Counted from the first letter of the stretch, positions 26,540 to 36,340 are shown. The stretch is 64,000 nt of DNA from Promethearchaeota archaeon (GCA_013375495.1 JABXKC010000015.1:14099-78098), one strand, 5' to 3'. Program-made: numbers and translations. Notes: a model not told the origin generated them from the letters alone.

Positions 26540-27556
26540 ATGAATAAAAACGATATCGTTAGTGCAATAGGAGAAGTAAAGCTAATCCATATTATAGAAG
26601 AGATAATTCTTAAAAAAACGGGTAAAGAGTTAATTAGGGACGATTCTTTTTTTTTTGAAATTGACAATAGGAAAGATACAGACTGTTTAATTCTTAACTC
26701 GGATATGTTTAATGCCACAACCGACGCTCCTGTACAAATGAATTTTTATCAGATGGGACGGAAATCTGTTCTCATGAATATTAGCGATCTCGTTGTTAAG
26801 GGCGTAAAACCCGAAGCAATTATTGTTTCTTTAGGGTTTCCGGAAGAACTGAAAATCTTAAATTTTAAAAGTTTAATTGAGGGCATCGTTGATTATTCTA
26901 AAGCATGGAATTTAAAGTATCTTGGGGGAGATATTAATACTTCGCACGAGATTATTATAAATCCAACTGTCTTTGGTTTTAAGAGGCTTAATAAAATAAT
27001 TTACCGAAGCGGCGTAAAACCCGGTAATATTGTGGCAATTAACAATAAATTTGGTCTGACAGGTGTAGGGTTTGATATAGTTTTACACAGGAGTGGGAGG
27101 TTAGAAGATTTTCCTAACTATAAAAGAGCAATAAAAAGTGTGTTAGAGCCAAACGAATTGGGAATGGAAGGAATTATTTTGGCTGATAGTGAATTAGCAA
27201 CAGCTAGTATTGATTCTTCAGATGGATTATCGAAATCTTTAAAAGATTTAATGTTGTCAATTCCTAATTTGGGTTTTGAAATCGAATTTAATGAGAGTTT
27301 AATTCATCCTGATGCGTTACAATATTCTAAAGAATTCCTAATTTCGCTTGAAAAACTAGTCTTTAGCGGTGGAGAGGAATTTATTCATCTTTTTACAATT
27401 GACAGAAAAAACTTTAAGATCGCTCAAAAGTTGGTAAATTCTAAAGGTGGGAAATTAATTAAGGTTGGAAAAGTTATTCCTGAGGAGAAAATTTATTTTT
27501 TAAAAGAAGGAAAAAGGATTGAACTAAAAGATCAAGGATATGAACATTTCAAATAA
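26540..27556 (+). CDS. thiL: AIR-synthase-family kinase, ThiL-like
   Basis: 338 residues. The PurM/ThiL fold is shown by an early Asp pair (RDDSFF, about residue 34), an SDM segment near residue 54, NISDLVVKGVKPEAIIVSLGFP (about 79), GGDIN (about 132) and SIDSSDGLSKSL (about 226), the metal-ATP positions of thiamine-monophosphate kinase. ThiL makes thiamine diphosphate from the monophosphate with ATP. Several motifs deviate slightly from the consensus, so another AIR-synthase relative is possible. The ATG follows a spacer after the tRNA-Thr gene, on the opposite strand to it. Confidence 0.75.
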   Translation: MNKNDIVSAIGEVKLIHIIEEIILKKTGKELIRDDSFFFEIDNRKDTDCLILNSDMFNATTDAPVQMNFYQMGRKSVLMNISDLVVKGVKPEAIIVSLGFPEELKILNFKSLIEGIVDYSKAWNLKYLGGDINTSHEIIINPTVFGFKRLNKIIYRSGVKPGNIVAINNKFGLTGVGFDIVLHRSGRLEDFPNYKRAIKSVLEPNELGMEGIILADSELATASIDSSDGLSKSLKDLMLSIPNLGFEIEFNESLIHPDALQYSKEFLISLEKLVFSGGEEFIHLFTIDRKNFKIAQKLVNSKGGKLIKVGKVIPEEKIYFLKEGKRIELKDQGYEHFK

Positions 27557-27705
27557 CTTCACTTAAGGAAATTACTCTAGGACCATAGAACATACATGAT
27601 TACAGAAAAAGTTATAAATTATTCTAGATTTGATCTATTACAATTTTACTTATGTATCTTGTTTATAGAAAAAAACATTTGATCTTAGTAAAATGTATTA
27701 GTTTA

Positions 27706-27809
27706 GGGCCATTAGCGCAGGCAGGTAGCGCAGCAGGCTTTTAACCTGAAGGTCGTGGGTTCGATACAATCGTTCGTTTAGAATTAATGCGAAATTCCCA
27801 CATGGCCCG
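27706..27809 (+). tRNA. tRNA-Lys (UUU) with an intron in the T-loop
   Basis: The acceptor GGGCCAT pairs with ATGGCCC, with G73 as in archaeal tRNA-Lys. The D-arm is GCGC-AGGCAGGTA-GCGC and the anticodon arm is GCAGG-CTTTTAA-CCTGA, with no intron there. The T-stem GTGGG/CCCAC holds TTCGAT, 30 extra bases (27766-27795), then T. Removing them gives the loop TTCGATT. The junction folds as bulge-helix-bulge: central helix TTCG/CGAA, bulges ATA and ATT. CCA is not encoded. The mature length is 74 bases. Confidence 0.88.
27766..27795 (+). other. T-loop intron of tRNA-Lys (position 59/60)
   Basis: 30 bases interrupting the T-loop. The flanking TTCG and CGAA can pair, placing the cuts after the second base of each 3-base bulge, the same geometry as in the tRNA-Thr intron nearby. 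The inner helix within the intron is weak (CA/TG and little more), so the exact cut sites are inferred. Confidence 0.75.
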
Positions 27810-27954
27810 TATTTTTCTTTAATAGGTATAGTATCTGAGCTTAATCCTTAAATGAAATTCCAATTTTTACTGAAATTTAAAAAAATAATACCGATAAAAA
27901 TTAATTTTGCTAAAAATTAACAAACATAATAAAATTCTTTTCAAATTAAACTGT

Positions 27955-28965
27955 ATGCCCAATTCAGAATTTAAATTACCCTCTGACGAATCAGAGCAAT
28001 TATTAGTAAAGTCTCAAGATACAACAAATATAAATTATGGGAGCGATCCTCATAATAGAGATATAGAAGATCTCTTAAAGTATGGAGTTATCAACTTAGA
28101 CAAACCTAGTGGACCAACGAGTCACGAAGTTGTTTCTTGGGCGCGTAAAATATTAGAGATTGATAACGCAGGGCACGGAGGAACATTAGATCCAAAGGTA
28201 ACGGGAATATTGCCTTGCGCTCTTGGTAAAGCTACTCGAGTTTTGTCTGCATTATTATATGCAGGTAAAGAATATGTGGGAGTTATGTATTTACACGCAC
28301 CCGTGATGTTGAAAAAAATGGAAAAAGTATTTGAAATCTTTACGGGCAAGATTTATCAAACTCCTCCTATAAAATCGTCAGTAGTAAGAAGATTAAGAGT
28401 AAGGGAGATATATTACGCTAGCGTGCTTGAAGTGAATAAAAACCACGTGTTATTTAAAGTTGGATGCGAAGCAGGAACCTACATTCGAAAATTATGTTTT
28501 GATATAGGAGAAGCGTTGTGCTCAGGAGCTCATATGTTGGAACTAAGGAGAACTAGAGTTGGGCATTTTAAAGAAGATGAGAGTTTAATTAGCCTTCAAA
28601 ATCTAAAAGATTCTTATTCTCTCTATAAAGATGAGGGTGAGGAGTTTTATTTAAGAAAAATTATTTCACCGATGGAAAAAATTGTTTCCCACTTGCCTAA
28701 AATTTATGTAAGGGATACTGCTGTCGATGCGCTATGCCATGGTGCCGATTTAGCCTCTGCGGGAGTTTGTTATATTGATGCAAGAATTAAATCAGATCTA
28801 CAGGTTGTATATATGACTCTCAAAAAAGAATTGATTGGTTTTGGTACGGCAAAAATGGATGCTATGAAGATTTACAAAGCGAAGTCGGGCATTGTAGCTA
28901 AAACTAATAAGGTATTTATGGAACGAGGATTATATCCCAGGTGGAATGAAATCAAAAATAAATAA
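27955..28965 (+). CDS. truB: tRNA/rRNA pseudouridine synthase Cbf5 (TruB family)
   Basis: About 336 residues from the ATG at 27955; an in-frame TTG at 27907 would add 16 with no family support. Cbf5 is the catalytic subunit of H/ACA RNPs and also makes pseudouridine 55 in tRNA. The family opening is present (LLKYGVINLDKPSGPTSHEV), with catalytic Asp in GHGGTLDPKVTGILPCALG, substrate-site Tyr in GKEYVGVMYLH and a C-terminal PUA domain (about 250-330) beginning LPKIYVRDTAVDALCHGADL. It begins a plus-strand block with the methyltransferase and RNA polymerase genes. Confidence 0.94.
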   Translation: MPNSEFKLPSDESEQLLVKSQDTTNINYGSDPHNRDIEDLLKYGVINLDKPSGPTSHEVVSWARKILEIDNAGHGGTLDPKVTGILPCALGKATRVLSALLYAGKEYVGVMYLHAPVMLKKMEKVFEIFTGKIYQTPPIKSSVVRRLRVREIYYASVLEVNKNHVLFKVGCEAGTYIRKLCFDIGEALCSGAHMLELRRTRVGHFKEDESLISLQNLKDSYSLYKDEGEEFYLRKIISPMEKIVSHLPKIYVRDTAVDALCHGADLASAGVCYIDARIKSDLQVVYMTLKKELIGFGTAKMDAMKIYKAKSGIVAKTNKVFMERGLYPRWNEIKNK

Positions 28966-28982
28966 GAAGAAGCTCAGCAAAT

Positions 28983-29621
28983 ATGGATAAAAAGACCCAA
29001 CATTATTCAACTCAATTTCCTGATGTCAGAGTTAAAGTATATTCCGTTTCTGAAAGTCTGAGACATCACTTATATCTCTTTAAAACGGTTACAGGAGTAT
29101 TCTCGTTCAAAAAACTGGATTTAGGAACTAAAGTTTTTATAGAACACATGAAGATTCCAGAAAAGCAGTGTGTTTTACTTGATTTGGGATGTGGATATGG
29201 GCCAATTGGGATTGTATTAGCACAAAAGGCACCTCAGAGTACCGTATATTTAAGCGATGTTAATAAAAGAGCGCTTTGGTGCACAAGAGAAAACATAAAA
29301 TATAATTTAGCAGAGAGGTCAGGTAAAGTAATAGTTTTACCAGGAACTTATTTTGAACCTTTTAAGAATAAGAGCGTCAAATTTGATGGGATATATATGA
29401 ATCCCCCCTTACGTAATGGTAGGCGGGAATTTCTTACTTTATGTGAGGACATACCACGATATTTAAAATCCAAGGGACTGTTTCAATTCGTCATAAAAAA
29501 AAAAATGGGAGCAGAATATATACATAACTATTTGAAAAAACAGCTTTCGGAATTGTTTGAAATAATTGAGGTGACTTTTAAGAGATCGGGATACTGGATT
29601 TTCTATTTGATGTCCTTTTAA
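28983..29621 (+). CDS. Class I methyltransferase, RsmC-like
   Basis: 212 residues. SAM-binding motif I is LLDLGCGYGPIGIVLAQ (about 61-77), the acidic motif II is VYLSDVNKRAL, and the catalytic NPPLRNG (about 141) belongs to the N- or exocyclic-amine methylating group of the RsmC/COG2813 type. The first 50 residues show the family start (HYSTQFPDV and KTVTGVFSFKKLDLGT). The likely target is rRNA or tRNA. It starts 17 bases after cbf5, suggesting co-transcription of two RNA-modifying enzymes. Confidence 0.87.
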   Translation: MDKKTQHYSTQFPDVRVKVYSVSESLRHHLYLFKTVTGVFSFKKLDLGTKVFIEHMKIPEKQCVLLDLGCGYGPIGIVLAQKAPQSTVYLSDVNKRALWCTRENIKYNLAERSGKVIVLPGTYFEPFKNKSVKFDGIYMNPPLRNGRREFLTLCEDIPRYLKSKGLFQFVIKKKMGAEYIHNYLKKQLSELFEIIEVTFKRSGYWIFYLMSF

Positions 29622-29765
29622 ATATTTTACTGACATGTAATCGAATTTTTTAGCAATTTTCTATTTTCTGATTAGAAAAACAAAAGAAATTTTGAGTAAA
29701 AATGGAAAAATTTTTTAGAAATCGAATATTTTTTGAATTAATTAGCGAGGAAAGAGGCTTTTTTT

Positions 29766-30026
29766 TTGACTAAGAAAAGGAAAATAGATGTTTTACTTCA
29801 TGAACTAGTCCCTAAACATTACCTTCTGACAAAAGAAGAATCACAAAATTTGTTAGAGAAATATCAGATAAATATATCCGATTTACCTCAAATGTTTGAA
29901 AAGGACCCAGTTTCAGTTGCAATTGGTGCAAAAGAGGGAGATATTGTAAAAATTGTTCGGGAATCCCACACAACTGTAAAGAATATAAATTATTTTCGCT
30001 ACATCAAAAAAGAAAAAGTATCGTAA
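29766..30026 (+). CDS. rpoH: RNA polymerase subunit H (Rpb5 homologue)
   Basis: 86 residues, the archaeal length, equal to the C-terminal domain of eukaryotic Rpb5. Motifs are HELVPKHYLLTKEESQNLLEK, the middle LPQMFEKDPVSVAIGAKEGDIVKIVR and a YFRYI end. It sits in the jaw of the polymerase near downstream DNA. The start is TTG at 29766, without a clear Shine-Dalgarno sequence. It is followed by rpoB after 41 bases, as in many archaea. Confidence 0.95.
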   Translation: MTKKRKIDVLLHELVPKHYLLTKEESQNLLEKYQINISDLPQMFEKDPVSVAIGAKEGDIVKIVRESHTTVKNINYFRYIKKEKVS

Positions 30027-30067
30027 ATCTCTTTAATAATACTAATAAATTTGTAGGTTAATTAAAA

Positions 30068-33000
30068 TTGAGTTCTGAAAGATTATCTAATAGCGACAAA
30101 TGGGTTGTGCTAAAAAGCTTGTTTGATGAAAAAGGTTTAGTACGCCAACATCTCGATTCTTATAATAATTTTATAGAAGAAGAGATGCAAAGTATAGTTG
30201 ATGAGTCGGGTGAAGTAATACCTGATATTCCCGGATTTAAAATTAATTTTAGTAAAATTAAAGTTGGGGTACCTAAGGTTAGAGAAGCAGATGGTGCTAC
30301 AATGGAAATTACACCCATTGAAGCTAGGATACGGGAATTAAGCTATGCTGCTGATATTACATTAGAAATGACTCCTATAACTATTGATGAACGAACTCAA
30401 AGGGAAGAAGCGGAAGAAACTCTTGATATATATATTGGTAAAATACCAATCATGTTAAAAAGTTGCCGATGTCCTTTGGAAAGTTTATCTGAACAAGAAT
30501 TAATTAATAGAGGAGAAGACCCACTCGATCCTGGTGGATATTTTATAATTAATGGAACTGAACGGGTACTAGTAACACAAGAGGATTTAGCTCCTAATAG
30601 AATTCTAGCTGAAGAAGCTAGCCGAAGTTCCAGTGCTACACATCAAGCAAAGGTATTTTCCACGAGAAGTGGTTTTCGAGCACCAGTTACAATAGAAAGA
30701 AAGAAAGATGGAAACCTACGAGTATCTTTTCCTTCAGTACCTGGAAAAATTCCGTTGGCAATCTTAATGCGTGCATTAGGATTACACTCGGATAGAGAAA
30801 TCTTTGAAGCTATCTCCGAAAATGATGATATTCAAAAAGAGTTAATCCCAGTCATTGATGTTGCTTCTGAAATCCAAGTTTTAAAGGATCCGGAAAAATC
30901 TCAACAAAACTCTCTAGACTATATAGGAAAGAGGGTGGCAATAGGACAAACAAAAGATTATCGTATTAGAAGAGCACTTCAAGTCTTAGATCGATACTTA
31001 TTACCTCACGTTGGAAATGCGGAGGAGGACCGCATTAAAAAAGCTTATTATTTAGGACAAATGGCTCAGAAGGTTATGGAACTTGCTTTAATATTCCGCG
31101 AGCCTGATGATAAAGATCATTACGCTAACAAAAGATTGAAATTGGCTGGTGAGTTATTTACGTCCCTTTTTAGAGTTGCGTTTTTAAATCTTGTAAAAGA
31201 CATAAAATACCAACTAGAACGTACAGCCGTTCGAGGAAGAGCTCCTAATATTAAAACTGCTGTGAGAGCAGACGTAATAACTGAAAGAATAAGACATGCT
31301 CTAGCAACGGGTAATTGGGTCGGCGGTAAAGCAGGCGTTAGTCAATTATTAAATAGAACAAATCATGTAGGGACATTGAGCCATTTAAGGAGAGTTATAT
31401 CTCCATTAAGTAGAAGTCAACCTCATTTTGAGGCAAGAGATTTACACCCTACTCAGTGGGGTAAGATATGTCCCGCAGAAACTCCAGAAGGACCAAATTG
31501 TGGGTTAGTTAAAAATTTAGGACTAGCCTCTATTATCTCTGTAGGTACAGACGAGAGAGTAATCGAGAATATTTTGATCGATCTTGGAGTAATTCCTATT
31601 AACGAAGTGAAAAGTATAAAGGGGGAAAAAGTAAACATCTTTCTTAACGGTAAATTAGTTGGTATTCATCAAAAGTACAATCCCTTTACGAATCAGCTTC
31701 GAGAGAAGAGGCGTAGAGGTGAAATTGGTCAACACGTTAATATCGGTTATTATCACGATTCAAGAGAAATTCAAATAAATTGCGATGCTGGAAGAGCAAC
31801 TAGACCACTATTTATAATCAAAAATAAGCAATTACTTATCACAAATGAGGATATAGAAAAACTAAAGCAAGGCAAGTATACATGGACTGATTTAATTCAA
31901 AAAGGCGTTATAGAATATTTAGATGCTGAAGAAGAAGAAAACGCGTATATTGCGATGTTTGAAGAAGATATTACAGCAGAACACACACATTTAGAAATTT
32001 CCCCAGCAGCGATTCTAGGCATTTGCGCATCCATTATTCCATTTCCTGAACATAATCAGTCTCCACGAAACACATACGAAGCTGGAATGGTTAAACAAGC
32101 TTTAGGGCTTTTTGCGGCAAATATGCATTTAAGACTTGATACACGCGGTCATACGCTTCATTACCCTCAGCAACCTTTAGTAAAAACAAGCCCAATGGAG
32201 ATAATTGGAATTAATCGCCGACCAGCCGGCCAAAATTTCATAATCGGAATGATGAGTTTTGAAGGATATAATATTGAAGATGCGATCATTATAAACAAAG
32301 CCTCAATAGAGCGCGGATTAGCGCGAAGTCACTTCTTTAGAACTTACGATGCTGAAGAAAGGAAGTATCCGGGAGGAGAATTAGATAAATTCGAGATTCC
32401 AGAGAGAGGAGTTAGAGGATTCAAATCTGCTGAATCTTATAGGCTGTTATCTGAAGAGGATGGAATTATCGAACCTGAAACAGCTGTTAACGGTGGTGAT
32501 GTTCTAATTGGTAGAACGTCTCCCCCACGATTCATTAAATCTTACGAAGAATTTGAGTTAATGCAACCAAATAGAAGAGAAACTTCAAAAAACATGCGTC
32601 ATAATGAAAAAGGGATTGTAGATACAGTAATCATCTCTGAAACTGTTGATGGAAATAAATTAGTTAAGATTAAAGTTAGAGATTTACGAATTCCAGAGTT
32701 GGGAGATAAATTTTCTTCTCGACATGGTCAGAAGGGAGTACTTGGGCTCGTCCAACCCGCAGAAGACATGCCTTTCACATCAAATGGAGTAATTCCAGAT
32801 ATTATCGTCAATCCTCACGCCATGCCATCAAGAATGACTTTAGGACAATTATTTGAGGGTATTAGCGGGAAAATCGCCTGTGTAACGGGAAAATTAGGCG
32901 ATGCAACAGCGTTCGAGTGGAAAGATATAACGAAACTTCAAGAGCAATTAGTAGAAGCAGGTTTTGAATTTAATGGTAGAGAAGTGATGTATAACGGTAT

Positions 33001-33439
33001 TACCGGGAAAAAATACGAAGCCGGGATTTATTGCGCTCCAATTTATTATCAAAAATTATACCATCTCGTTGCAGATAAACTTCACGCACGAGCTAGAGGG
33101 CCCGTTCAAATCTTGACGAGACAACCAACAGAAGGTAGAGCAAGAGAAGGGGGCTTGCGATTTGGTGAGATGGAAAGAGATTGCTTAGTGGGCCATGGAT
33201 CGGCTCTATTATTAAAGGAGAGATTACTTGATGAGTCTGATCGAACAGTAATATTAGTATGTGAGAAATGTGGGCTTTTAGCGGTTTATGATCGAAACAG
33301 AGATAAGAGATATTGCCCAGTATGTGGAGAAGGGACTGTGATATCTAAAGTAGTATGCTCTTATGCTTTCAAACTTCTGCTTCAAGAAATGATGTCTCTT
33401 GGATTAGCTCCTAGACTTAAATTAAAAGAAAAAATATGA
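30068..33439 (+). CDS. rpoB: RNA polymerase subunit B (Rpb2 homologue), unsplit
   Basis: 1123 residues in one frame, so B' and B'' are fused. The start is TTG. Key motifs are seen: GGYFIINGTERVLVTQEDLAPN near residue 155, the fork and hybrid-binding regions around GNWVGGKAGVSQLLNRTNHVG, CPAETPEGPNCGLVKN, GYNIEDAIIINKAS, GDKFSSRHGQKG and the closing zinc ribbon CEKCGLLAVYD/CPVCGEG. The second largest subunit forms half of the active site. The usual downstream rpoA1 and rpoA2 are absent; the next genes point the other way. Confidence 0.97.
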   Translation: MSSERLSNSDKWVVLKSLFDEKGLVRQHLDSYNNFIEEEMQSIVDESGEVIPDIPGFKINFSKIKVGVPKVREADGATMEITPIEARIRELSYAADITLEMTPITIDERTQREEAEETLDIYIGKIPIMLKSCRCPLESLSEQELINRGEDPLDPGGYFIINGTERVLVTQEDLAPNRILAEEASRSSSATHQAKVFSTRSGFRAPVTIERKKDGNLRVSFPSVPGKIPLAILMRALGLHSDREIFEAISENDDIQKELIPVIDVASEIQVLKDPEKSQQNSLDYIGKRVAIGQTKDYRIRRALQVLDRYLLPHVGNAEEDRIKKAYYLGQMAQKVMELALIFREPDDKDHYANKRLKLAGELFTSLFRVAFLNLVKDIKYQLERTAVRGRAPNIKTAVRADVITERIRHALATGNWVGGKAGVSQLLNRTNHVGTLSHLRRVISPLSRSQPHFEARDLHPTQWGKICPAETPEGPNCGLVKNLGLASIISVGTDERVIENILIDLGVIPINEVKSIKGEKVNIFLNGKLVGIHQKYNPFTNQLREKRRRGEIGQHVNIGYYHDSREIQINCDAGRATRPLFIIKNKQLLITNEDIEKLKQGKYTWTDLIQKGVIEYLDAEEEENAYIAMFEEDITAEHTHLEISPAAILGICASIIPFPEHNQSPRNTYEAGMVKQALGLFAANMHLRLDTRGHTLHYPQQPLVKTSPMEIIGINRRPAGQNFIIGMMSFEGYNIEDAIIINKASIERGLARSHFFRTYDAEERKYPGGELDKFEIPERGVRGFKSAESYRLLSEEDGIIEPETAVNGGDVLIGRTSPPRFIKSYEEFELMQPNRRETSKNMRHNEKGIVDTVIISETVDGNKLVKIKVRDLRIPELGDKFSSRHGQKGVLGLVQPAEDMPFTSNGVIPDIIVNPHAMPSRMTLGQLFEGISGKIACVTGKLGDATAFEWKDITKLQEQLVEAGFEFNGREVMYNGITGKKYEAGIYCAPIYYQKLYHLVADKLHARARGPVQILTRQPTEGRAREGGLRFGEMERDCLVGHGSALLLKERLLDESDRTVILVCEKCGLLAVYDRNRDKRYCPVCGEGTVISKVVCSYAFKLLLQEMMSLGLAPRLKLKEKI

Positions 33440-33519
33440 TTTTTTTTCTCAATTCTTATTTTTTACTATATTACATTACATGTTTTATTCTAAAATAAAA
33501 AAAAAGGTTAAATTTTCAA

Positions 33520-33966
33520 TCATCCAAATTGAATAAACTGGTACAATTCTGGAATTAGAGAGTAAATAATGTACAATATGAACAATGTCAAAAGCGAAAC
33601 CCATAATGCGTGTTCCCAAGAAATCCCAAGTATGAATTTAGTTAGAGTTAATAACAAAAGAAAGAATATAATCGGGCCAAAATTCATCAGGTAGTTATGA
33701 CCTCCACCGTCAATAGCAGATCTTAAAGATGCTAATCCATCACCTAAAATATTCAGAACCATCATTATTGCTCCAACGATAATGGGAAGCACTAAAACCG
33801 ATATAAAAGCTAAGATCAGAATTAAAACCCATTTGTCTCGCGCTTTAGTTTTTGAAACCACTACAATGACAGCAATGTACATTATTAGAAATACTATCAC
33901 CGTTGCTAAGAGTAACCATAAGACGAAAAATAAAGGATCACCGATATTAATTATTTGAAATAACAT
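33520..33966 (-). CDS. Small membrane protein, four helices
   Basis: 148 residues with four predicted membrane helices (about 12-37, 47-72, 93-112, 117-140) and a basic loop (SKTKARDK) after the first. A Gly-rich loop (DGGGHN, about residue 86) separates the halves. No family is recognised. It is convergent with rpoB and on the same strand as another small membrane protein about 200 bases upstream; the two may form a unit. Confidence 0.65.
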   Translation of the reverse strand: MLFQIINIGDPLFFVLWLLLATVIVFLIMYIAVIVVVSKTKARDKWVLILILAFISVLVLPIIVGAIMMVLNILGDGLASLRSAIDGGGHNYLMNFGPIIFFLLLLTLTKFILGISWEHALWVSLLTLFILYIIYSLIPELYQFIQFG

Positions 33967-34170
33967 TTATTTTCTCCTACTTGTTGAATAGAATTTTATT
34001 AAGATATTAATTTAAGAAAAAAATATTCTCCTTCTTTTATAAATATTCATCATATTTTTTATTGATTATATTTGCAGTTAGAAAGATGGCAAAAAAAGGC
34101 TGTTATGTAAAAAATTAGTAAAAATAATATGATTTTACTTCTGGTCCGAATGGAAATTATATTAGATTTA

Positions 34171-34398
34171 TTATATTCCAAAAGTAATGAGGAAAAAGTG
34201 GAATGCAAACCCTAATAGGATAGCAGAAATGCTAATTGATATTATTGAGAGTTTAATTGATAATTCTCTTCCATATCTGGTATAGACAATTAAAACCGCT
34301 AAAGAAAAGAATCCAATGAAGAGAAAAACCCACGCCAAGACCCAAATAGTTATTGAAGGAACTTGAAAATCATCGATTTGAAGGAATAAAAATAACAT
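34171..34398 (-). CDS. Small membrane protein, two helices
   Basis: 75 residues with two membrane helices (about 14-36 and 48-72) separated by a short basic segment with YTRYGREL. No known family. It precedes the four-helix protein on the same strand, 204 bases away. The hydrophobic composition and clean start support a real gene, but little more can be said. Confidence 0.55.
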   Translation of the reverse strand: MLFLFLQIDDFQVPSITIWVLAWVFLFIGFFSLAVLIVYTRYGRELSIKLSIISISISAILLGFAFHFFLITFGI

Positions 34399-34514
34399 TA
34401 AAAATCATTACTTGTTTTTATGGTTTAAGTAATAACTTATCTTTTATTTTTTTTTAACTTTATTAATCTGATTTCATAAGTGTCGCCATGAGATAAAATG
34501 GTTGATAATTTTTA

Positions 34515-35399
34515 TTAAATTTTTGTAGAATTATAGATTTTTTTTGCTAATTTTATATATTTTGTGAGAAATGGTAAACCATTGAACTTATTCTCAAGGT
34601 AATTAACCAGGTCTTGAAATTCTAATTTTCTATGAAGACTTCCGTTTCTAAGCAGGGAAAAAATAAAAAAAATAAAATTTTTACGAAGAATTTTAAAATC
34701 TATAGAAAATTTATCAGTTCTCCTAAAAATATTAGATTCTTTCATAAAATGAAGCGTATTTTTTCTTATATTGTTCTCTATTTGTAAATTCTCTATATGT
34801 ATTGATATACTAAGAACAGAAGTTAAGTAATAGCTTTTATCGAAATATTTACATAAATAGAATCCGAATTTGAACACAGCCTTAGTAAATTCTCTCTTGG
34901 AAACCAAATTTTTCTCAGAAGAGCTACTTTCTTTTAGGCTTTTCTCTAGATGATAAAGGCTTCTTAGGAAAATATCATCGAAATCATATTTTAGATCAGA
35001 AATCTTGGGAAGTTGATTTCTTACATCTTTACCATATAAGAGTTGAGAGTTCTCTGGACGTTTCAAGTCTAAGATGCTCCACTCGTAATTAGCAAATGAC
35101 TCGTGGGCAAATACTTCTTTTTCTTTTAATCCTTGTAATGTATTATATCCTAGCCAAACATTAAAATCTTCGATATTTTTAGTTTCATATCGAACTTCTG
35201 TCCATTCAAGTTTAGGGATTTTATCGAAGGAATTAACTATGACAATTACATCGATATCAGTGTTTTTCCAATCAGAAGGAAGATTTTTATCAAAATAACT
35301 TCCTATACCATACACGCTGATGATATTATCTCTATAATTATCCTCTAAATAGTTGATAATGTTTGAAATTATACTATCTTTTGTTTTAATTTTGTTCAC
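34515..35399 (-). CDS. Nucleotidyltransferase-fold protein
   Basis: 294 residues. The N-terminal domain has the MNT core: SVYGIGSYFDKNLPSDWKNTDIDVIVIV (about residues 24-51), with the GS motif and two Asp residues spaced as in metal-dependent nucleotidyltransferases, followed by a third candidate Asp near residue 80. The remaining 200 residues are helical with conserved-looking Tyr and Lys, like AadA or kanamycin-type transferases. The gap between GS and DxD is longer than in most members. The substrate is unknown. It is transcribed divergently from the gene at 35494. Confidence 0.65.
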   Translation of the reverse strand: MNKIKTKDSIISNIINYLEDNYRDNIISVYGIGSYFDKNLPSDWKNTDIDVIVIVNSFDKIPKLEWTEVRYETKNIEDFNVWLGYNTLQGLKEKEVFAHESFANYEWSILDLKRPENSQLLYGKDVRNQLPKISDLKYDFDDIFLRSLYHLEKSLKESSSSEKNLVSKREFTKAVFKFGFYLCKYFDKSYYLTSVLSISIHIENLQIENNIRKNTLHFMKESNIFRRTDKFSIDFKILRKNFIFFIFSLLRNGSLHRKLEFQDLVNYLENKFNGLPFLTKYIKLAKKIYNSTKI

Positions 35400-35493
35400 T
35401 ACTTATTGCTTAAATTAAAATTTAAAGTTATGTTCTACTTATAATATCATTATTTAGATATTTATTATTAAAGAAATAATTTAACGAGTTAAG

Positions 35494-36276
35494 ATGCATT
35501 TTTTAAGCAAGGTAATCGAAACGCCAAATTTAGACGATCCCGCAAAAAAGCACATGTCTATTCATAGACATTTCTATAGATATTCTAAAGGAGATTTTAT
35601 TGGTCCTGCGCTAAAAATCTCTAAAACAAGTGGAAAAATAACCCTTAAAGGTGCTCATGAATACGAAGATTTAATCTTAGAGCTAGTTGTGAAATCGTTA
35701 TCGAATTCCCAACCTGATTTTGAGATTAAAGGGAAATTAATTACAGGAAGCGATTTACAAGAAACAATATCAAATCTAGGCTTAAACTGGGTTTTGAAAA
35801 GATCCACAGGCCAAACGAAAAATTACAAAGCTGATATTCTTGATCAAGTCAATAAGAGCCTGTTATTACAAGCAATAGAAATATTTAGAGAAAATAGCTA
35901 CTTACTTCTATCTTTCGTTATTAATCCAAATTGTAAAGTTACGACAAAAAAAAACATACCCCAACCATCGAAAAAAAAAGTTGAAGACGACGAAGTGGGT
36001 AAAAGAATTCAATTTTGTACTGGCGTACTGAGTAATACAGATGCTAATCTTAAGATGGTGTTAGATTTAGCTGTTCCTGATTTTACATCTGAGATCCCTA
36101 AAAATTGGAGATCCCTTACTATATTTAATAATTACAAAATAAAAGAGATGGAGATTCCTACAAATATCAAGGACTCTCGTTTATTAAGGATCATGGCTAT
36201 AAGAAAAGGAAAAATGTTTCGATCAATTGATATCAACGGTGAATTAATTGAAAAGCAATACTCAATTATAGTATAA
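35494..36276 (+). CDS. Conserved-looking hypothetical protein upstream of TFE
   Basis: 260 residues, no recognised family. An N-terminal mixed region includes HMSIHRHFYRYSKGDFIGPALKIS; the middle is helical with ILDQVNKSLLLQAIEIF; a Lys-rich linker (about 155-170) joins a beta-rich C-terminal domain beginning GKRIQFCTG. The two-domain layout and its place 64 bases upstream of TFE suggest a transcription or RNA-related role, which is inference. No membrane segment or metal motif is visible. Confidence 0.65.
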   Translation: MHFLSKVIETPNLDDPAKKHMSIHRHFYRYSKGDFIGPALKISKTSGKITLKGAHEYEDLILELVVKSLSNSQPDFEIKGKLITGSDLQETISNLGLNWVLKRSTGQTKNYKADILDQVNKSLLLQAIEIFRENSYLLLSFVINPNCKVTTKKNIPQPSKKKVEDDEVGKRIQFCTGVLSNTDANLKMVLDLAVPDFTSEIPKNWRSLTIFNNYKIKEMEIPTNIKDSRLLRIMAIRKGKMFRSIDINGELIEKQYSIIV

Positions 36277-36340
36277 AATTCAGCAAACTTAATTCTGATA
36301 ATTTAAAATTCAAAAAATTTAACTTTAACGAAAGTTTTAC

